NCBI GenBank assembly: GCA_948739805.1
Contig: CAPYID010000005.1
Coordinates: 7,292-71,291 of the forward strand
From: an uncultured Clostridia bacterium
GTDB lineage: Bacteria; Bacillota; Clostridia; TANB77; CAG-508
Direction of reading: 5' to 3'
DNA length: 64,000 nt
Position numbers and translations under genes: made by a program. Positions 62,610 through 64,000 of this stretch are shown piece by piece. The first letter of the stretch is position 1; each line of letters begins with the position of its first letter. Below the pieces are notes generated by a model. The model was not told where the DNA came from and made no database searches. It saw only the letters and a list, made by a program, of their open reading frames with translations.

Positions 62610-62644
62610 GGTTGGAAAAGATTTATTACAATTATTTTTCAACC
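62610..62644. repeat. GGTTGGAAA-type palindromic element, short copy C
   Basis: GGTTGGAAAAG...ATTATTTTTCAACC, 35 bp. Only the outer ends of the long element are present, with an internal deletion. Confidence 0.65.
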
Positions 62645-62805
62645 TTCTTGCCTTTAGTTTGTTTTTGTAATATTCTATTGTATTATATATAAAAATAAGG
62701 ATAAAAGTCAATGGTTTTGTATTTTTTATGGAATTTTCTGTATTAATTTTTATATTAACAAATAAAAATGCAAATATATAAATATTTCTTTGTATCTCAG
62801 TTGCC

Positions 62806-62913
62806 TACATATATTAGAAATTCTAATGAAATATTATGAGCCTCTTTCACTTAGTCCTCATTACATTCGACGTGAACAACCATCATAATATTTCAAAAGA
62901 ATTTCTACATATA
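62806..62913. repeat. large imperfect inverted repeat
   Basis: Arms 62806-62839 and 62883-62913 pair over about 30 bases with a few mismatches (TAGAAATTCT...AATATTATGA and complement) around a 43-base centre less AT-rich than its surroundings. No ORF with a ribosome site uses this gap. It could be another MITE-like element or an RNA structure upstream of the 61728 gene. Confidence 0.55.
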
Positions 62914-62980
62914 TTTCAGTCAAATTCGATACTTCATAAATATTTATATATCTGCATTTTCAATATTACTATAATCTTTA

Positions 62981-63102
62981 GGTTGGAAAATAATTGTTAT
63001 TTGGCTAGGCAAATGAGATTGAAATCAATGAGGCGTACTGTTGTACGTTGATTTGATTTCAATCGAAATTTAACAACGCCAAATGGCAATTATTTTTCAA
63101 CC
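62981..63102. repeat. GGTTGGAAA-type palindromic element, long copy D
   Basis: 122 bp with ends GGTTGGAAAATAATTG and CAATTATTTTTCAACC, then TTTGGC and GCCAAA, then the inner TTGAAATCAA/TTGATTTCAA stem around GTACTGTTGTAC. It directly abuts the stop codon of the sugar-transferase gene. Confidence 0.8.
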
Positions 63103-63786
63103 TCATACAGCCCCTTTTTTGTTTAAAACAGCTGTTATAGTTTTTAATAAAATTTTCATGTCTCCCCAAAATGAATTCTTTTTGTAATATTCCATATCTA
63201 ATTTTACTCTTTCTTCAAAACTTATGTTGCTTCTTCCTGATACTTGCCATAAACCTGTTAATCCTGGTGTCATTTCTATTATTTTATAATAGTCTTTACC
63301 AATATCTTTCTTCTCTCTTTTTAAATATGGTCTTGGTCCAACTAAACTCATTTCTCCTTTTAGTATGTTTATGAATTGTGGGAATTCATCTAAACTAGTT
63401 TTTCTGAGAAATTTTCCTATTTTGGTAACTCTAGGATCGTCTTTTATTTTTTTGTTAAGTTCATATTCGTTTCTTAGGTCTTCATTTTCTATTAATAGTT
63501 TTTCTAGCTCTTCTTCTGCTCCTATTATCATTGTCCTGAACTTATACATTTTAAATATTTTTCCGTCTTTTCCTATCCTGTTTTGAACAAAAAATATTGA
63601 TGCTTTATCTTTTGTAAATATATTTGCGATTTTGATTATTAGCATTAATGGTATTAGTATTATCATTCCTATTATACCAGCTATTATATCTACTGCTCGC
63701 TTCATTATTTTACTGATACTTTTTGTTTTCATACTTACATTAACAGTTCTATTAATACATACTGTTGTTGTATCATTTATATTCAC
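63103..63786 (-). CDS. initiating sugar-phosphate transferase (undecaprenyl-phosphate)
   Basis: This 227-residue protein is of the bacterial sugar transferase family (WbaP/EpsL-like). It transfers a sugar-phosphate to undecaprenyl phosphate and so begins each repeat unit. A GTG start at 63786 fits AGGAGG at nine-base spacing. One membrane hairpin (about 33-54) is followed by the catalytic core: FVQNRIGKDGKIFKMYKFRTM, DPRVTKIGKFLRKTSLDEFPQ, MSLVGPRPY and TPGLTGLWQVSGRS. It heads the polysaccharide genes visible here. Confidence 0.94.
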   Translation of the reverse strand: MNINDTTTVCINRTVNVSMKTKSISKIMKRAVDIIAGIIGMIILIPLMLIIKIANIFTKDKASIFFVQNRIGKDGKIFKMYKFRTMIIGAEEELEKLLIENEDLRNEYELNKKIKDDPRVTKIGKFLRKTSLDEFPQFINILKGEMSLVGPRPYLKREKKDIGKDYYKIIEMTPGLTGLWQVSGRSNISFEERVKLDMEYYKKNSFWGDMKILLKTITAVLNKKGAV

Positions 63787-63844
63787 TGCTTTGTCCTCCT
63801 AGTTTTTATTCTTCTATCCCACCTTTAAAGTATAGGGTTGTTCT

Positions 63845-64000
63845 GCAAATTTTTCATGCTTTTTCTACTTTATTCCTGTTTTGGTCATAAGATTATCACT
63901 AATCTTATGACTACTTTATATTTAGAAACCCTGCAAAATTTGCTTTGCAAATTTTTCATGCTTTTTCTACTTTATTCCTGTTTTGGTCATAAGATTATCA
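63845..64000. repeat. tandem repeat, period 102 bp, running off the right edge
   Basis: The 54 bases from 63847 (starting AAATTTTTCATGC) recur unchanged from 63949 to the window end. Each unit holds CATAAGATT and AATCTTATG, able to pair, and GCAAA-type inverted bases. It lies just upstream of the sugar-transferase ribosome site, so it forms its leader or promoter region. Confidence 0.8.

Noticed and set aside
62836..63051. 71-codon plus-strand frame in the gap before the sugar-transferase gene
   Set aside because: It runs through a palindromic element and an inverted repeat, has no ribosome site and reads like translated repeat DNA.

Overview
The window reads as chromosome from an AT-rich member of the Bacillota, most likely an uncultured or gut-type Clostridia. 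The support is Shine-Dalgarno (AGGAGG-like) starts throughout, consensus sigma-A promoters, tRNAs with encoded CCA, a SpoVG homologue, Clostridia-type conjugation genes, and house-keeping genes (recA, lysS, pyrG, tsaD, topB, murI) that all read as low-GC Firmicutes. No species can be named from the sequence. Nearly every gene lies on the minus strand, so most operons read right to left.

Layout. (1) 1-7.2 kb: housekeeping block with a partial SWIM/SNF2 helicase, murI, rdgB, topB and a fused ABC transporter. (2) 7.66-22.68 kb: a decayed integrative and conjugative element of about 15 kb inserted in the 3' end of a CAT-anticodon tRNA. It is bounded by a 54-bp direct repeat of the tRNA 3' half. 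It carries an integrase fragment, PrgI, truncated VirB4, frameshifted pilin-like genes, a frameshifted SpaA-type surface protein, a replication-initiator-like protein, SpoVG and HU. It also holds three compact RNA-controlled loci: a type III (CptIN/ToxIN-like) toxin-antitoxin, a type I-like 37-aa hydrophobic peptide with a convergent small RNA, and a 41-aa ORF facing a small RNA whose loop is complementary to its start region. (3) 22.7-41.8 kb: two tRNAs, then acyl-CoA synthetase, phosphoesterase, tsaD, a possible MazF-like protein, a site-2 protease, Fic, an atypical FtsH, a LysS fused to an HD domain, recA, a two-component system, a dGTPase-like HD protein, pyrG with a leader attenuator, and an adenylyltransferase. 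(4) 42.0-49.1 kb: a complete tyrosine recombinase beside two inverted paralogous surface-protein cassettes. One (46427-48895) has promoter, signal peptide and start. The other (43363-45393) is an open frame without start. Both share an 18-bp inverted sequence exactly where their homology begins, and both end in the same terminator. Inversion would swap the C-terminal 650 or so residues of the displayed protein in frame. A RAYT transposase with 71-bp inverted ends sits between them. (5) 49.4-64 kb: a Na/Ca exchanger-like protein and a cell-surface polysaccharide locus with dTDP-rhamnose (rfbABCD), UDP-galactofuranose (glf, frameshifted), glycosyltransferases, flippase, polymerase/ligase and initiating sugar transferase, interspersed with MITE-like palindromes.

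Short palindromes of the form GTAGGGGC...GCCC recur between genes. They match the outer part of the inverted repeats of the RAYT unit and look like a REP family mobilised by it.
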